64,000 nt of DNA from Aromatoleum diolicum (GTDB lineage: Bacteria > Pseudomonadota > Gammaproteobacteria > Burkholderiales > Rhodocyclaceae). A model generated the notes under the pieces. The model saw only the letters and a list, made by a program, of their open reading frames with translations. It was not told the origin of the DNA and made no database searches. The DNA is taken from positions 92,795-156,794 of the forward strand of contig NZ_WTVQ01000008.1 of NCBI RefSeq assembly GCF_012910955.1, given 5' to 3'. The first letter of the stretch is position 1, and every line of letters begins with the position of its first letter. Position numbers and translations under genes: made by a program. Shown piece after piece: positions 39,372 through 48,430 of the stretch.

Positions 39372-39566
39372 ATGAACGTATCCGCACTCGCTTCAGCCGC
39401 CTCCGCCAATGTAGCCACCGTCCAGGCCCAGGCCTCGCTGCTCGTCCTCAAGAAGGCCATGGACCTGCAACAAGCCAACGCCGCGCAACTCCTCAAGGCC
39501 CTTCCTCCGGCTTCGGGCCCGACGCCTGGGGCCACGGTGGGTGGGACCATCGACACCTTCGTCTAG
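39372..39566 (+). CDS. YjfB-like putative motility protein
   Basis: 64 residues, Ala-rich. MNVSALASAASANVATVQAQ followed by VLKKAMDLQQANAAQLL resembles the YjfB family of small proteins associated with motility in some genomes. A good ribosome site (GGAGG) lies 22 nt after yajQ. Role unproven. Confidence 0.7.
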   Translation: MNVSALASAASANVATVQAQASLLVLKKAMDLQQANAAQLLKALPPASGPTPGATVGGTIDTFV

Positions 39567-39816
39567 TCTTCGCGCCACGGCGCGTCCTGCATAGCTCGTC
39601 ACGGATGGGCTTTGCATACCATTTGGGTTTGCAGTTTGGGCGCGTTCGAGGCCGATTCGTCGCCTGTGCGCTCCCGCACACGCGGGCGCTCGCCAACCTG
39701 TTCGCAACGGTTCGCATTTTTTCCCCCGCCCTACGGCACTCCCTGGAGTTGTTGCTATTTGTCATAATAAAAAATTCAAATAGAATGCTCGCTTCATCTT
39801 TGTTGGGAGCGTGGCG
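39567..39816 (+). other. Intergenic region before fimT
   Basis: 250 nt without a gene. GC-rich first half; the last 70 nt turn AT-rich (CATAATAAAAAATTCAAATAG around 39763-39783), likely the fimT promoter area, but without a clear -35. No intrinsic terminator for the preceding genes was found. Confidence 0.4.
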
Positions 39817-40407
39817 ATGTATGGGGGGTCACCGCTGATAGAGCGCGAGCGGTACCGAAGGGTTTTGCAGTGGCCCGGCCGTCGAATGGTTCGCGGGTGT
39901 ACCGGCTATTCGGTAGTCGAACTCGTCGTGGTGCTGGCCATTGCGGCAACCCTTTCGGCCATTGCGCTACCGTCTTTTGCGCGCCTGCTGGCAGAAACAC
40001 GGGTTGCAGAAGCGTCGAACGACCTGTTCGGGGCCGTCCTTTTGGTGCGCTCCGAGGCGCTCAAACGGCATCGTCGTGTCGTCATGTGCACGAGTGCGGA
40101 TGCGGTGGACTGCGCCCAGGATATCGGTTGGCACAGCGGCTGGATCGTCTTCGAGGATCCGAATGAAAACGGCAAGCGTGACGGTGATGAATCCCTGTTG
40201 CAGGTAGGGCAGGCACGTCCCGGGCAGGTGAGGATGACTGGGACGGACAAGCTTGGCAATTACGTTTCGTACGTCGCATCCGGGCGGACGGAGCAGTTAA
40301 GCGGCGCGTACCTGATGGGCACGCTGACTATCTGCAGCGAAGGTGTCGCGAAGAAGATCGTCATCAACCACGCTGGCCGCCCGCGTCTGGCCGGGGCAAG
40401 CTGCTAG
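39817..40407 (+). CDS. fimT: GspH/FimT family pseudopilin, unlinked copy
   Basis: 196 residues. A class III prepilin leader with cleavage after Gly: CTG|YSVVELVVVLAIAA, a variant of FTLIEL with the Glu retained. Positively charged N-terminal leader of about 30 residues, longer than usual. C-terminal part ends HAGRPRLAGASC, like FimT/FimU. Start at the ATG after GGGAG. It is convergent with pilY1 and probably has its own promoter. Confidence 0.85.
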   Translation: MYGGSPLIERERYRRVLQWPGRRMVRGCTGYSVVELVVVLAIAATLSAIALPSFARLLAETRVAEASNDLFGAVLLVRSEALKRHRRVVMCTSADAVDCAQDIGWHSGWIVFEDPNENGKRDGDESLLQVGQARPGQVRMTGTDKLGNYVSYVASGRTEQLSGAYLMGTLTICSEGVAKKIVINHAGRPRLAGASC

Positions 40408-40429
40408 CGGTCTCTGCAGCGGCGCAAGT

Positions 40430-40472
40430 AAAAACGGGCGCGGGCCGTTGGTCGAACGGTCCACTCCCGCGC
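40430..40472 (-). terminator. Terminator of the minor pilin operon
   Basis: Stem GCGCGGG (40438-40444) with CCCGCGC (40466-40472), inner stem CCGTT/AACGG, then a run of five T on the minus strand at 40434-40430. It lies just after pilY1. Confidence 0.7.
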
Positions 40473-40485
40473 GTACGCCAGACTG

Positions 40486-43400
40486 CTAGTCTATTTTCTT
40501 GTAGCGATAGACCTTCGTTCGGTCCTTCTTGATAGGAATCGGCGGAAGTTTGACTTCCAAGGCAGAGCCTCCCGGTGCATCCGGTTTGCCGCCAATGATG
40601 AACGGGACGATGGTGCCGTTCACGAGGACGGTTCCGGTAACCGCGGAGGGGGGGAGGCCGCCGCCGACAAACTCTTCAGAGCGGGTCGTGCCTTCAGGTG
40701 CCAGCCCGCTGCACGTCGCACCGCCATGAAGGAAGCACGCCGCATAGCCGCGCGCCGTGCCTAGCGACGAACATTTATCCTTGTTTTTCGCCTGGAAAGT
40801 GCTGAAGTTGACAAAGCCTCCCACAGTTGCCGGCGTCGTCACGACCTGCTCGTTAGGCCCTGCGTCACTCGTGTCGTCCAGATCGATGACCCAGCCGCGT
40901 GGCCGCGTAAAAATCGATGAGAATACGGGCGTGTAATCGAGTGTCGTCTTGGTGGTGTTCATCAATTCACAGCCGCCGTCGAGGATTGTGTCATTCGGGG
41001 CGTCGCAATCTTTCCCGTTGTCGTCGATCGTATCGAAATTTGTTACGACGGCGTATTCATCCCAAAAGCCGTAGAAGCGGTTCTTCGTCTTTGCAGCGGC
41101 TGAAGTGTCCAGCGGTTTCTCGCGGTTGCCCGAGCCAACGAGGACGACGTTGAAATTTCCGACCGTGACAACGTCCGGTGCATAGAGAAATTTCCGGTTG
41201 CGGATGTTTTGAGTTGACCAATCTGCGATCGTCGCTACCTTGGTTACCGTCCAGTGGCTCTGATCCTGTGTTGCCGGGCCGGAGGGGTTGGTCAGATTGA
41301 TCCGCCACACATTGCCGGACGTATCGACTGCGTAAATCAGATCCGAGAACCCGTCGCTATTGGTGTCGATGGGAACCACGTCTGCGACGATCCGCCCCGC
41401 CGAGGTGCCGAGGTCGATATAGCGGAGCTGCGTACCGGATTTTGCGTCGAGTACGAAAATGCCACTTCCGGTCTTGGCTGCCGAGCAGTCGCGCGGTTCC
41501 GTGTCTTCGCAGGTGTCGTAGCCGGCACCAAAAACGGTGTATAGCTTGGACTGATTCTTTACGCGGACGACCCTCGGCGCCGACCAGGTTTGACCCAGCT
41601 TGGCCACGTCGCCAGCGCCAAAACAATTGCCCGACTGGTCGCAACCGAACCGCCACAACGGTTTTGGGGCTTCATCAGCCGGATGTGCTGTCGCGTCGAA
41701 TGCGTATATCATTTTACCGCCTCGGCGCATCGAGGGGTAAATATACGTCACGCGGGAACCTGTGCCGTCGGCGTTTGCCGGACCAATGTAGGCGCCGATC
41801 GAGCCGTCGAAGAAAAAGTCCTTCGGCGCCGTGGGGTCATCCTTGAAAGTCACAAGTGGAAAATTAAGCCGATTCCGCTTTAGGCGCGACCTGAATTCCG
41901 GTGCGAGGAATGCCCACAATTCGGTACCGCTGCGCGCAGCGGTTTCCGACTTGTTGCCATTGACGGCCCTGAACAGGCCGTCGTCGGCGCCGTAAAAAAC
42001 AACGATGTCATCCACGCCGTTGCTGCCGTAATTGATCGCCAGCGGGCGGGAGTGCACCACCCCGCCATGGATAGTCGGACGCATCACGCTGCTGCCGCGC
42101 TGATACTGTTCGTTCACCGAAGTCGTGGCCGTGTTGTAGCCGTCACCGACGTTGTCGCCCCGAATCCAGAGATCATCGTCGCCAGGCGTCGCTCCCGGAA
42201 AATCGACACTCGTTGTGCAATTTGCCGGCGCAGAGGCGCAGGTCTGGATGTTTCGCGAACTCGTGGGCGTGATGTTGCGCAGCTTTTGGGCAACACCGCC
42301 GCGCTCGACGACCCGGCCGTCCGGACGGTCGTTGAATTCGAACTTGAAGTCGAATGAGGGACAGCTTCCATCCGGGATGTCGTAGTCTGGGGTCGGAGAT
42401 TCCGTCACCGTCTTCCAGTACTCGCCCGAATCGCTGGTCCAGAAACTGCGCGCGCAGGCCTGCAGGAAGCCCGTGTTGGCGTTGTCGATGGCTGCTTCGC
42501 CGTCGGCGTCAGCGAGGAATAGCGAGCGCACGGTGACGCTGCCGACGGGCGTTTCCTCAAGTGCGAACTGATACTGCTTCAGGTTGCCTGCCCAGCGCGG
42601 ACGCCCTTTCCCGTCAGGCCGGAACATGCCGATGAATACCTGGTTCAGGTAAGTGCCCTGCGTATTCACGCTGATCGGCAACGACGCGGACGCGAAGGAA
42701 CTGTTTACTGCGGAAATTTGCGTAAGAATGGTTTTCAAACCGTCGATCAGTGCCTGCAGGTCGCCATTGACCTTGACTGCTCCGCCTACGCCGGACCCCC
42801 CATTCCTGGCCATGCTGTTCAGAAGTGCCGTCTGGGCGAGGTCTTCGCTCTTGTTGAAGACGTTTATCGTGAACGTCTTGACTGGCTGGTGCCCGGTTAC
42901 CTCACTCACATCGGTAAGCGCCAGAAACTGAGCCCATTCGTCCGCAAACCGGACCGTGTTTGTGTTCGTTACATAAAGTTGCGCGGGCTTCAGTCCCAGT
43001 CGGCTCATGACCAAATTGGACGGCGGGGAGACCTTTGTGTCCGTTGTCGGTTCCTGGTTCGGGAAGCTGTTGCCAACGAGGACGATGTAGTTGTTTCCGC
43101 AGGAGTCGGCGGAAATCGGGCTAAGGTATTCGTTCTTGGACGGCGTCTTGAAGGCGGTTTCGTCCTCAAGCGTAGTTCGCAGCGAATACGGTGCTGGACC
43201 ATATCCTTTCGCTCCGACCGGAGACCCCATGGCCGTTGCGGCCGTTCCCCTTGTGTTGGCGTAGCCCCCAAAGTACTTGAATGCCTCATACATCGCACTG
43301 CCGTAATCGATGGAGGACGGAACCTTGTAGTCGGGGTCTCTGATCTCCTTGTCGATCTCATCGAGTGATGCCAGAACGCCGTCCGGATCAGTGCATCCAA

Positions 43401-43845
43401 AGGACTCGGGGGCCAATAGCTGGACCCTGTTCCGGATGTAGCCTGCTACGCCACTTGTGCTGTCCGCGGTCCCCGCGTCGTTGAACAGCATCAGACCGAG
43501 GTTGACGGTGAAGGGTTTGGCGGATTTACAGGCCAATTCATTGAGCACCACCCTGAGGGCTCGCACTTCGGCTTGGCCCTGTACTAACCTTGTATCAGTG
43601 CCGAAAATTTGATCAACGTATCCTCGACAGGTGTCATCCTTGCACTTGGCTCTCACCGTGTCCTTTTCCCACGCTTGGTCGGCAGCAGACCAATTCGACG
43701 AGTTATCGAGAACAAGAAGAACGTTCGGCGAAGCCGCGCTTGTTTCCTGCGCAGTGTAAATGTCGATATCTTCGGCATGGCCGAGGGGCGCTACGCCGAG
43801 GCCGAGCAACGCGAGCGTCATCGCGAAATGTAATTGTCTGCTCAT
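40486..43845 (-). CDS. pilY1: Type IV pilus tip/biogenesis protein PilY1
   Basis: 1119 residues with a signal peptide (FAMTLALLGLGVAPLGHA). N-terminal von Willebrand A-like region starting SPNVLLVLDNSSNWS, in which the metal site DxSxS has become DNSSN. C-terminal PilY1 beta-propeller with a calcium loop (DTNSDGFSD) and an RGD tripeptide at about 562-564. PilY1 sits at the pilus tip with minor pilins and controls extension, adhesion and mechanosensing in Pseudomonas and Neisseria. Start chosen with GGAG 7 nt upstream; an ATG at 43884 overlapping the pilX stop (ATGA) would add 13 residues. Confidence 0.92.
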   Translation of the reverse strand: MSRQLHFAMTLALLGLGVAPLGHAEDIDIYTAQETSAASPNVLLVLDNSSNWSAADQAWEKDTVRAKCKDDTCRGYVDQIFGTDTRLVQGQAEVRALRVVLNELACKSAKPFTVNLGLMLFNDAGTADSTSGVAGYIRNRVQLLAPESFGCTDPDGVLASLDEIDKEIRDPDYKVPSSIDYGSAMYEAFKYFGGYANTRGTAATAMGSPVGAKGYGPAPYSLRTTLEDETAFKTPSKNEYLSPISADSCGNNYIVLVGNSFPNQEPTTDTKVSPPSNLVMSRLGLKPAQLYVTNTNTVRFADEWAQFLALTDVSEVTGHQPVKTFTINVFNKSEDLAQTALLNSMARNGGSGVGGAVKVNGDLQALIDGLKTILTQISAVNSSFASASLPISVNTQGTYLNQVFIGMFRPDGKGRPRWAGNLKQYQFALEETPVGSVTVRSLFLADADGEAAIDNANTGFLQACARSFWTSDSGEYWKTVTESPTPDYDIPDGSCPSFDFKFEFNDRPDGRVVERGGVAQKLRNITPTSSRNIQTCASAPANCTTSVDFPGATPGDDDLWIRGDNVGDGYNTATTSVNEQYQRGSSVMRPTIHGGVVHSRPLAINYGSNGVDDIVVFYGADDGLFRAVNGNKSETAARSGTELWAFLAPEFRSRLKRNRLNFPLVTFKDDPTAPKDFFFDGSIGAYIGPANADGTGSRVTYIYPSMRRGGKMIYAFDATAHPADEAPKPLWRFGCDQSGNCFGAGDVAKLGQTWSAPRVVRVKNQSKLYTVFGAGYDTCEDTEPRDCSAAKTGSGIFVLDAKSGTQLRYIDLGTSAGRIVADVVPIDTNSDGFSDLIYAVDTSGNVWRINLTNPSGPATQDQSHWTVTKVATIADWSTQNIRNRKFLYAPDVVTVGNFNVVLVGSGNREKPLDTSAAAKTKNRFYGFWDEYAVVTNFDTIDDNGKDCDAPNDTILDGGCELMNTTKTTLDYTPVFSSIFTRPRGWVIDLDDTSDAGPNEQVVTTPATVGGFVNFSTFQAKNKDKCSSLGTARGYAACFLHGGATCSGLAPEGTTRSEEFVGGGLPPSAVTGTVLVNGTIVPFIIGGKPDAPGGSALEVKLPPIPIKKDRTKVYRYKKID

Positions 43846-43880
43846 CTTGGGACTCCGTTCCGTTTTGCTGTCAGAGTGTT

Positions 43881-44492
43881 TCATTCGCAGGCATCCTTCG
43901 CTTCTGCGTAGTCGATCCGCATTTCTACTCCCTGCATGACCTGTGCTTTGGTGCCGGTTCCGGGGAGTTGGACCTCCGCGGTCATTTCCCATAGCGACGT
44001 TGCGCATAGGGAATTGTCATTAAAGCTGGCGTTGTCGACGACAATCGTCAAGCCGGATCCGGACGCGCTGCCGAAGCACGGGAGGTTGTCGGTGGGCACG
44101 CGTGCCTCTTCCTTCAACTCGCCATCAACAAGCACCATTGATTTCTCCACCAATTCGCCTTTCTTCAGGTAGCGGTAGCGGTTGCATTTCGGCGGGGGAA
44201 TCTTGATGGCATAGTTTGTCGCCTCCGTGGCGGTCACGCCGGAAAATGCCGGAAGCGTTTCGGTGCGGTCGACATTGATGGCGGTAAAACTATTGGAGTT
44301 GAGCGCCAGATCGAGATGGTAATTCGCGGCGTCCTCTGCTTCCTTCTGAAACTGTTCGTTTCCGACAACCAGAAGGTTGGTATTGGCAAGCCGGATCGCG
44401 GAAACCGCTAGCAAGGTGATGAGAATCAGCATGATCAATCCGACAAAAAGAACCGCGCCTTTCTGCCGGGTGAGCGCTTGTGGATGGATCAT
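43881..44492 (-). CDS. pilX: Minor pilin assembly protein PilX
   Basis: 203 residues. N-terminal QKGAVLFVGLIMLILITLLA and SAIRLANTNLLVVGNEQF match PilX_N; the typical prepilin Glu5 is absent, as usual for PilX. Part of the priming complex with PilV, PilW, FimU and PilE. Start overlaps pilW stop (ATGA). Confidence 0.88.
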   Translation of the reverse strand: MIHPQALTRQKGAVLFVGLIMLILITLLAVSAIRLANTNLLVVGNEQFQKEAEDAANYHLDLALNSNSFTAINVDRTETLPAFSGVTATEATNYAIKIPPPKCNRYRYLKKGELVEKSMVLVDGELKEEARVPTDNLPCFGSASGSGLTIVVDNASFNDNSLCATSLWEMTAEVQLPGTGTKAQVMQGVEMRIDYAEAKDACE

Positions 44493-45487
44493 TTGGTTCT
44501 CCGCGCTACAGGATGAGTCAGTTCGACATAGGTGTTGAAGACATGCCGCTTGAAGGCGTCGCCGGGTGCGATGGGGTCCTTGCTTCCAAGCTGGTAAGTC
44601 TTTGCGTCGAGATAGCCCGGACTCGGATCGATGGCGCGGGCGATAAGCCAGACGCGGACGCCGACAATGTTGATCAGCTGGTTTGCAGCAGGTGCTTCAC
44701 TGAAAAGGTCGGGCGAGCCATCACCACTGGTGTCGAGCGCGTATTCGAAATGCAGGTCATCAATGCCTTCAACGAGCGCTACCGCGGTGCCGGCCCCCGC
44801 GGGGCTGAAATCGACGCGCTTAAGGGTCGGGATGCCATCTCCCGCCACGTTGTTCTGGTCGACAAAGAAGACCCGCCGGATGTACTGGTGAACGGGGGCA
44901 AGGTTGGCCGCACAGTCAATCTGTTTGAGGTTGAATACACCGGCGCCTGGGGTCTTGATTTTGAATCGTATATCGGGGGTCGTACTGACATACTCGTTGC
45001 CGCATAGGGATACCTGCAAATAACCCCGGTTGGCGTCGAGTGCGCCTGGCGCGGTGATCGCAGTCGAGGCTCGCTGGACGAAAAGCATGCCGGTGCCGGC
45101 CTTCGAACTCGCAATGCACGCGAAATTGCCTGCGTTAACCCCTTCAACCGCAATGTCCATCGAGGCTTTCCACACATCGAGGTCGGCCGAGCATGGGCTG
45201 GCGGTTGTCGACGGCGGACTGTCGACGATCGACAGGGTGGTGTAATAACCTGCGAGCGAGATCTCGTCCTCGAGGATCTGCATCGCGTAGCGGCCGTTTT
45301 CAAGTTGCTGCGCAGCCTTGTCCAGTTCCCGGCGGGACTGGCTGTTGTTGATGAAGATCGTGGTCATGGCGCCGATCACCAGCAGCCCCAGGGTCATCGA
45401 AATCATCAACTCGACGAGCGAAACACCTCTCTCAGCAGAGAGGGAGCGGCATTTTCCGGATGGATCGCGTTTTTCAGGTCTTTGCAT
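44489..45487 (-). CDS. pilW: Minor pilin PilW
   Basis: 332 residues. Prepilin leader ending SAERG|VSLVELMISMTLGLLVIGAM, followed by FINNSQSRRELDKAAQQLENGRYAMQ-type helix and a large globular domain, as in PilW. 6 nt after pilV. Inner-membrane-anchored before pilus assembly. Confidence 0.9.
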   Translation of the reverse strand: MQRPEKRDPSGKCRSLSAERGVSLVELMISMTLGLLVIGAMTTIFINNSQSRRELDKAAQQLENGRYAMQILEDEISLAGYYTTLSIVDSPPSTTASPCSADLDVWKASMDIAVEGVNAGNFACIASSKAGTGMLFVQRASTAITAPGALDANRGYLQVSLCGNEYVSTTPDIRFKIKTPGAGVFNLKQIDCAANLAPVHQYIRRVFFVDQNNVAGDGIPTLKRVDFSPAGAGTAVALVEGIDDLHFEYALDTSGDGSPDLFSEAPAANQLINIVGVRVWLIARAIDPSPGYLDAKTYQLGSKDPIAPGDAFKRHVFNTYVELTHPVARRTK

Positions 45488-45493
45488 GATTGC

Positions 45494-46090
45494 TTACACG
45501 CCGGCGAGTTTCGGAATGAGAACGCGGGTCACGACAGCTCGGCGCAGTCCGTCCCCGTAGTCGACTGCATTTGCGCACTGGGCACCTGGGGTGTTGGCGT
45601 CAGGCGATTTCGTGGACGTCAGGCCCTGCCAGATGCCGACGATGAAGTACTCGGCGAGCGCATCCTCACTGGGGGGGACGACGGAGATCAGACATCCGCG
45701 CATCCCGATCGGCGCGCCGATGCTGCCGGCGTCGGTTGTTTCGGCGACGCCCTTCATGGCATTGCTCCAGTCGCACAACTGGAGTGCAGCCCCCGTTTTT
45801 CCGGCGCAATTTGCCGGTTGGGCGTCGCCGACCCCGAATGTGGTAAGGCTTGCCGCGTTGAATCCGGCAATATGCTGGCGCCCGGCCGCCACGCGATTTG
45901 CCATGTCCTGCACCAGCATGAGCGCCACTGAGCGCTGGTAGGCCTCCATCTCGACGACGTTCGCCTTGGTCTGCAGGCCCGCGAGTCCCAGTAATCCGAT
46001 CGCGAGAATCACCATCGACACCAGCACTTCAAGCAGGCTGAAGCCCGCCTGCCGAAGTTGTCGGTGCCGCAGAAGTCGAGTTTGGTTCAT
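45494..46090 (-). CDS. pilV: Minor pilin PilV
   Basis: 198 residues. Leader with AG|FSLLEVLVSMVILAIGLLGL, diagnostic of PilV. The ATG overlaps the stop of the upstream gene by one base (TGATG) with AAGGAG upstream; a GTG two codons earlier is less likely. Confidence 0.92.
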   Translation of the reverse strand: MNQTRLLRHRQLRQAGFSLLEVLVSMVILAIGLLGLAGLQTKANVVEMEAYQRSVALMLVQDMANRVAAGRQHIAGFNAASLTTFGVGDAQPANCAGKTGAALQLCDWSNAMKGVAETTDAGSIGAPIGMRGCLISVVPPSEDALAEYFIVGIWQGLTSTKSPDANTPGAQCANAVDYGDGLRRAVVTRVLIPKLAGV

Positions 46091-46575
46091 CAGCACGCTC
46101 CTTCGGTCAGTCGGGGTCTGCCCGTGGTGTCGAGGCGGATGCAGCGCTGCACGTCGGTTCCCGATGCTGTCACGGTGATCGCTGCATTCGCGCCTGCGAT
46201 CAGCCTACCGGTCGCGCCATAGGTGATCGCCGGGTTCGCCGGACTGAAGCTCAGGCCTGCAAGCGGCGACTGCGAATGGACGCTTTGCGCGCCAACCTGA
46301 ACTGTCCAGCCCTTGGATAAGTCAGAGCCCGCTACGGCAAAGGTCGCATTGGCGTTGTTCTTGAGTGCTTCGCTGCGAGCAATGATCATCGAGTCATAAA
46401 GTGCCGATGCGGCCGCGCGAACACGCTGCGTCGCCAGCAGGCCCTGGAACGAGGGGTATCCGATGCCGGCGACGATTGCGAGTATCGCGATGGTCACCAT
46501 CAGTTCGATGAGTGAAAACCCCTGCACCCGGATAACGTCCGTTCCGTGTTCGCGAGCGCGCCTCACGGTTGTCAT
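46090..46575 (-). CDS. fimU: Minor pilin FimU/FimT (GspH family)
   Basis: 161 residues. Leader VQG|FSLIELMVTIAILAIVAGIG and the C-terminal CIRLDTTGRPRLTEGAC are typical of FimU/FimT. ATG overlaps the pilE stop by one base (TAATG). It corresponds to FimU of the Pseudomonas fimU-pilVWXY1Y2E cluster, though the order differs here, with pilE first. Confidence 0.88.
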   Translation of the reverse strand: MTTVRRAREHGTDVIRVQGFSLIELMVTIAILAIVAGIGYPSFQGLLATQRVRAAASALYDSMIIARSEALKNNANATFAVAGSDLSKGWTVQVGAQSVHSQSPLAGLSFSPANPAITYGATGRLIAGANAAITVTASGTDVQRCIRLDTTGRPRLTEGAC

Positions 46576-47015
46576 TATCTTGCGCCCCAGCAGTCCGCTG
46601 CGTTCCCGGAGCCGGAGATGGACTTCGCGCCGGTCTGGTCGAGGCTCAGCGTGCCGCACTTCGCATCGTTCGTGGCCTGACTCCCGCTCGGTGCCGCCTG
46701 GATCGTGAACGTGGTTGCGGTCGGGGCACCGACGACGCTTATCGCATAGTGCTTGCTGACCTCGCTCGGCGCGGTGCTCATGCCGATGTCGCTCAGCGAT
46801 CCGAATGTCCTGGCATCCAGCCGGTACTGTTGCTGGCGGGTGGCGACGTCGAGGAGATGCGCGGTAGCGACGCTGCGATTGGCGCGCACGATGTAGGATT
46901 GGTAGGCCGGATAGGCGACGGCAGAGAGAATCCCGATGATTGCGACCACGATCATGACTTCGATCAGGGTGAAGCCGTTGCGGAGTGGCTGCCGTGCAAG
47001 GTGTTTTGAGCTCAC
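46575..47015 (-). CDS. pilE: Minor pilin PilE
   Basis: 146 residues from a GTG start. Leader [23 protein letters not shown], then [17 protein letters not shown] and the C-terminal disulfide region [16 protein letters not shown], the PilE minor pilin type. No ATG is available at a sensible distance, so GTG at 47015 is inferred. It is the first gene of the run and 257 nt from the divergent histidine kinase. Confidence 0.87.
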   Translation of the reverse strand: MSSKHLARQPLRNGFTLIEVMIVVAIIGILSAVAYPAYQSYIVRANRSVATAHLLDVATRQQQYRLDARTFGSLSDIGMSTAPSEVSKHYAISVVGAPTATTFTIQAAPSGSQATNDAKCGTLSLDQTGAKSISGSGNAADCWGAR

Positions 47016-47272
47016 GATGGAATCCGTATCTTGAATGGGTACGTGAATAATATGGTCGAGCTGACATCCTGGGTGCAGGCTAGTGAAAATTGGCGCAAAC
47101 CTGAAGCCGTGTCCGATGAGCGTCTCATTTGAGCGCACGAGTGGCAGGGCGGGGTGGCGCCGTCGGGCTTGGCGTTCAGTGCTGGCGGCGCATTGGAGAA
47201 GCTTTTGCCCTGTGTCGCGTGGCGAAGCCGCGTGCGTCTCTCCATGAATTTTTCAGCTTTGAGGTTTGGCAC

Positions 47273-48319
47273 GTGGATACTCCGCCTTCGCAGAACATAG
47301 TGACGCTTCCCGATTTCCGCAATCTCGGGGTGATGTTGCGGACGCTCGTGATCGCCGAGGCCGCCAATCTCGTCGCCTTGGTGGCTCACGCCCCGGACAT
47401 GTTCGAGGCCTTAACGCGGGTCGGATCCGCCGCCTTGCCCTTCGAGTCGTCCTTGTTGATGGTTGTGCTGCTGCTGTTCGTGCTCGCACCGTGGTTGAGC
47501 GGTCTGCAGTACCGGCAAGGGGTCGGGGCTGTGGTGGCGATTGTTGCGTTTGTGTCAGGCGGGCTGGACCTTGGCCTGCGCGCCTGGGCCGGAGTGGTGC
47601 CGATGGCAGGTGCGGCGAAGGCGGCGGCGCTTGGTGCCTTGCTGGCGGCGCTGATTCTGGGCTACTTCAACTGGCGCCAGAGAGTCCTGTCCCCAGCGCT
47701 TGCGAACGCGCGCCTGATGGCGCTTCAGTCGCGCATTCGGCCGCATTTTCTCTTCAATTGTCTGAATACTGCGGTGTCCCTGGTCCGGCAGGATCCGCGT
47801 CTGGCGGAGCAGGTGCTGCTGGATATGGCCGATCTGTTTCGTGTGCTGCTGGCGGACAGCCGCGCGCTGGTGCCTCTTGCCGACGAGGTTCGCCTCGCCA
47901 AGTCGTACCTGGAAATCGAGCAGTTGAGGCTCGGGGGGCGGTTACGGGTGCAGTGGGACTGCGAAGCGGCGCCACTTGGCGCCCAGGTGCCAATTCTCGT
48001 ATTGCAACCCCTGCTCGAAAACGCGGTCCGTTATGGGGTCGAGCCGTCGGCGGATGGTGGGGATGTGTCTGTCGCGATCAATGTTCATGGAAGACAACTC
48101 GTCATCGAAGTCTGCAATCCGGTTGCCGGTTCGGACGGCCCCCCGCCGACCGGTAACCGGATTGCTCTGGCAAACATCGCCGAGCGTCTTGCGCTGCATT
48201 TTGATGCGGAAGGCGGCTTGCGTACTTCCTCCCGTGGGGGGCAGTTCGTCGTGAAGGTGAGCATGCCGTTGTCGGATGCCGATGCACGGCAAAAAACCGG
48301 GGCTGGCGGTGCAGGATGA
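47273..48319 (+). CDS. LytS/AlgZ (FimS)-type sensor histidine kinase
   Basis: 348 residues from GTG, 8 nt after GAGG. Four N-terminal hydrophobic segments (about 20-150), then His_kinase motif ALQSRIRPHFLFNCLNT with the phospho-acceptor His158, and an ATPase domain with LQPLLENAVRYGVEP and NIAERLALHF. This is the AlgZ/FimS/LytS class, whose usual partner is a LytTR regulator such as AlgR. No such regulator is next to it. It is divergent from the pilE-pilY1 operon, which in Pseudomonas is controlled by FimS/AlgR. Confidence 0.88.
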   Translation: MDTPPSQNIVTLPDFRNLGVMLRTLVIAEAANLVALVAHAPDMFEALTRVGSAALPFESSLLMVVLLLFVLAPWLSGLQYRQGVGAVVAIVAFVSGGLDLGLRAWAGVVPMAGAAKAAALGALLAALILGYFNWRQRVLSPALANARLMALQSRIRPHFLFNCLNTAVSLVRQDPRLAEQVLLDMADLFRVLLADSRALVPLADEVRLAKSYLEIEQLRLGGRLRVQWDCEAAPLGAQVPILVLQPLLENAVRYGVEPSADGGDVSVAINVHGRQLVIEVCNPVAGSDGPPPTGNRIALANIAERLALHFDAEGGLRTSSRGGQFVVKVSMPLSDADARQKTGAGGAG

Positions 48320-48430
48320 GGCGGTTGGCAGTTCTTGTTTCAAGCGGTAACCTTTACTGATTCCCGGTGCTGAGATGTCGCTCGGGCGCTTGGGCGTGGC
48401 GTAGGTAGCGGTAATTCCTGAGGATCGGTG

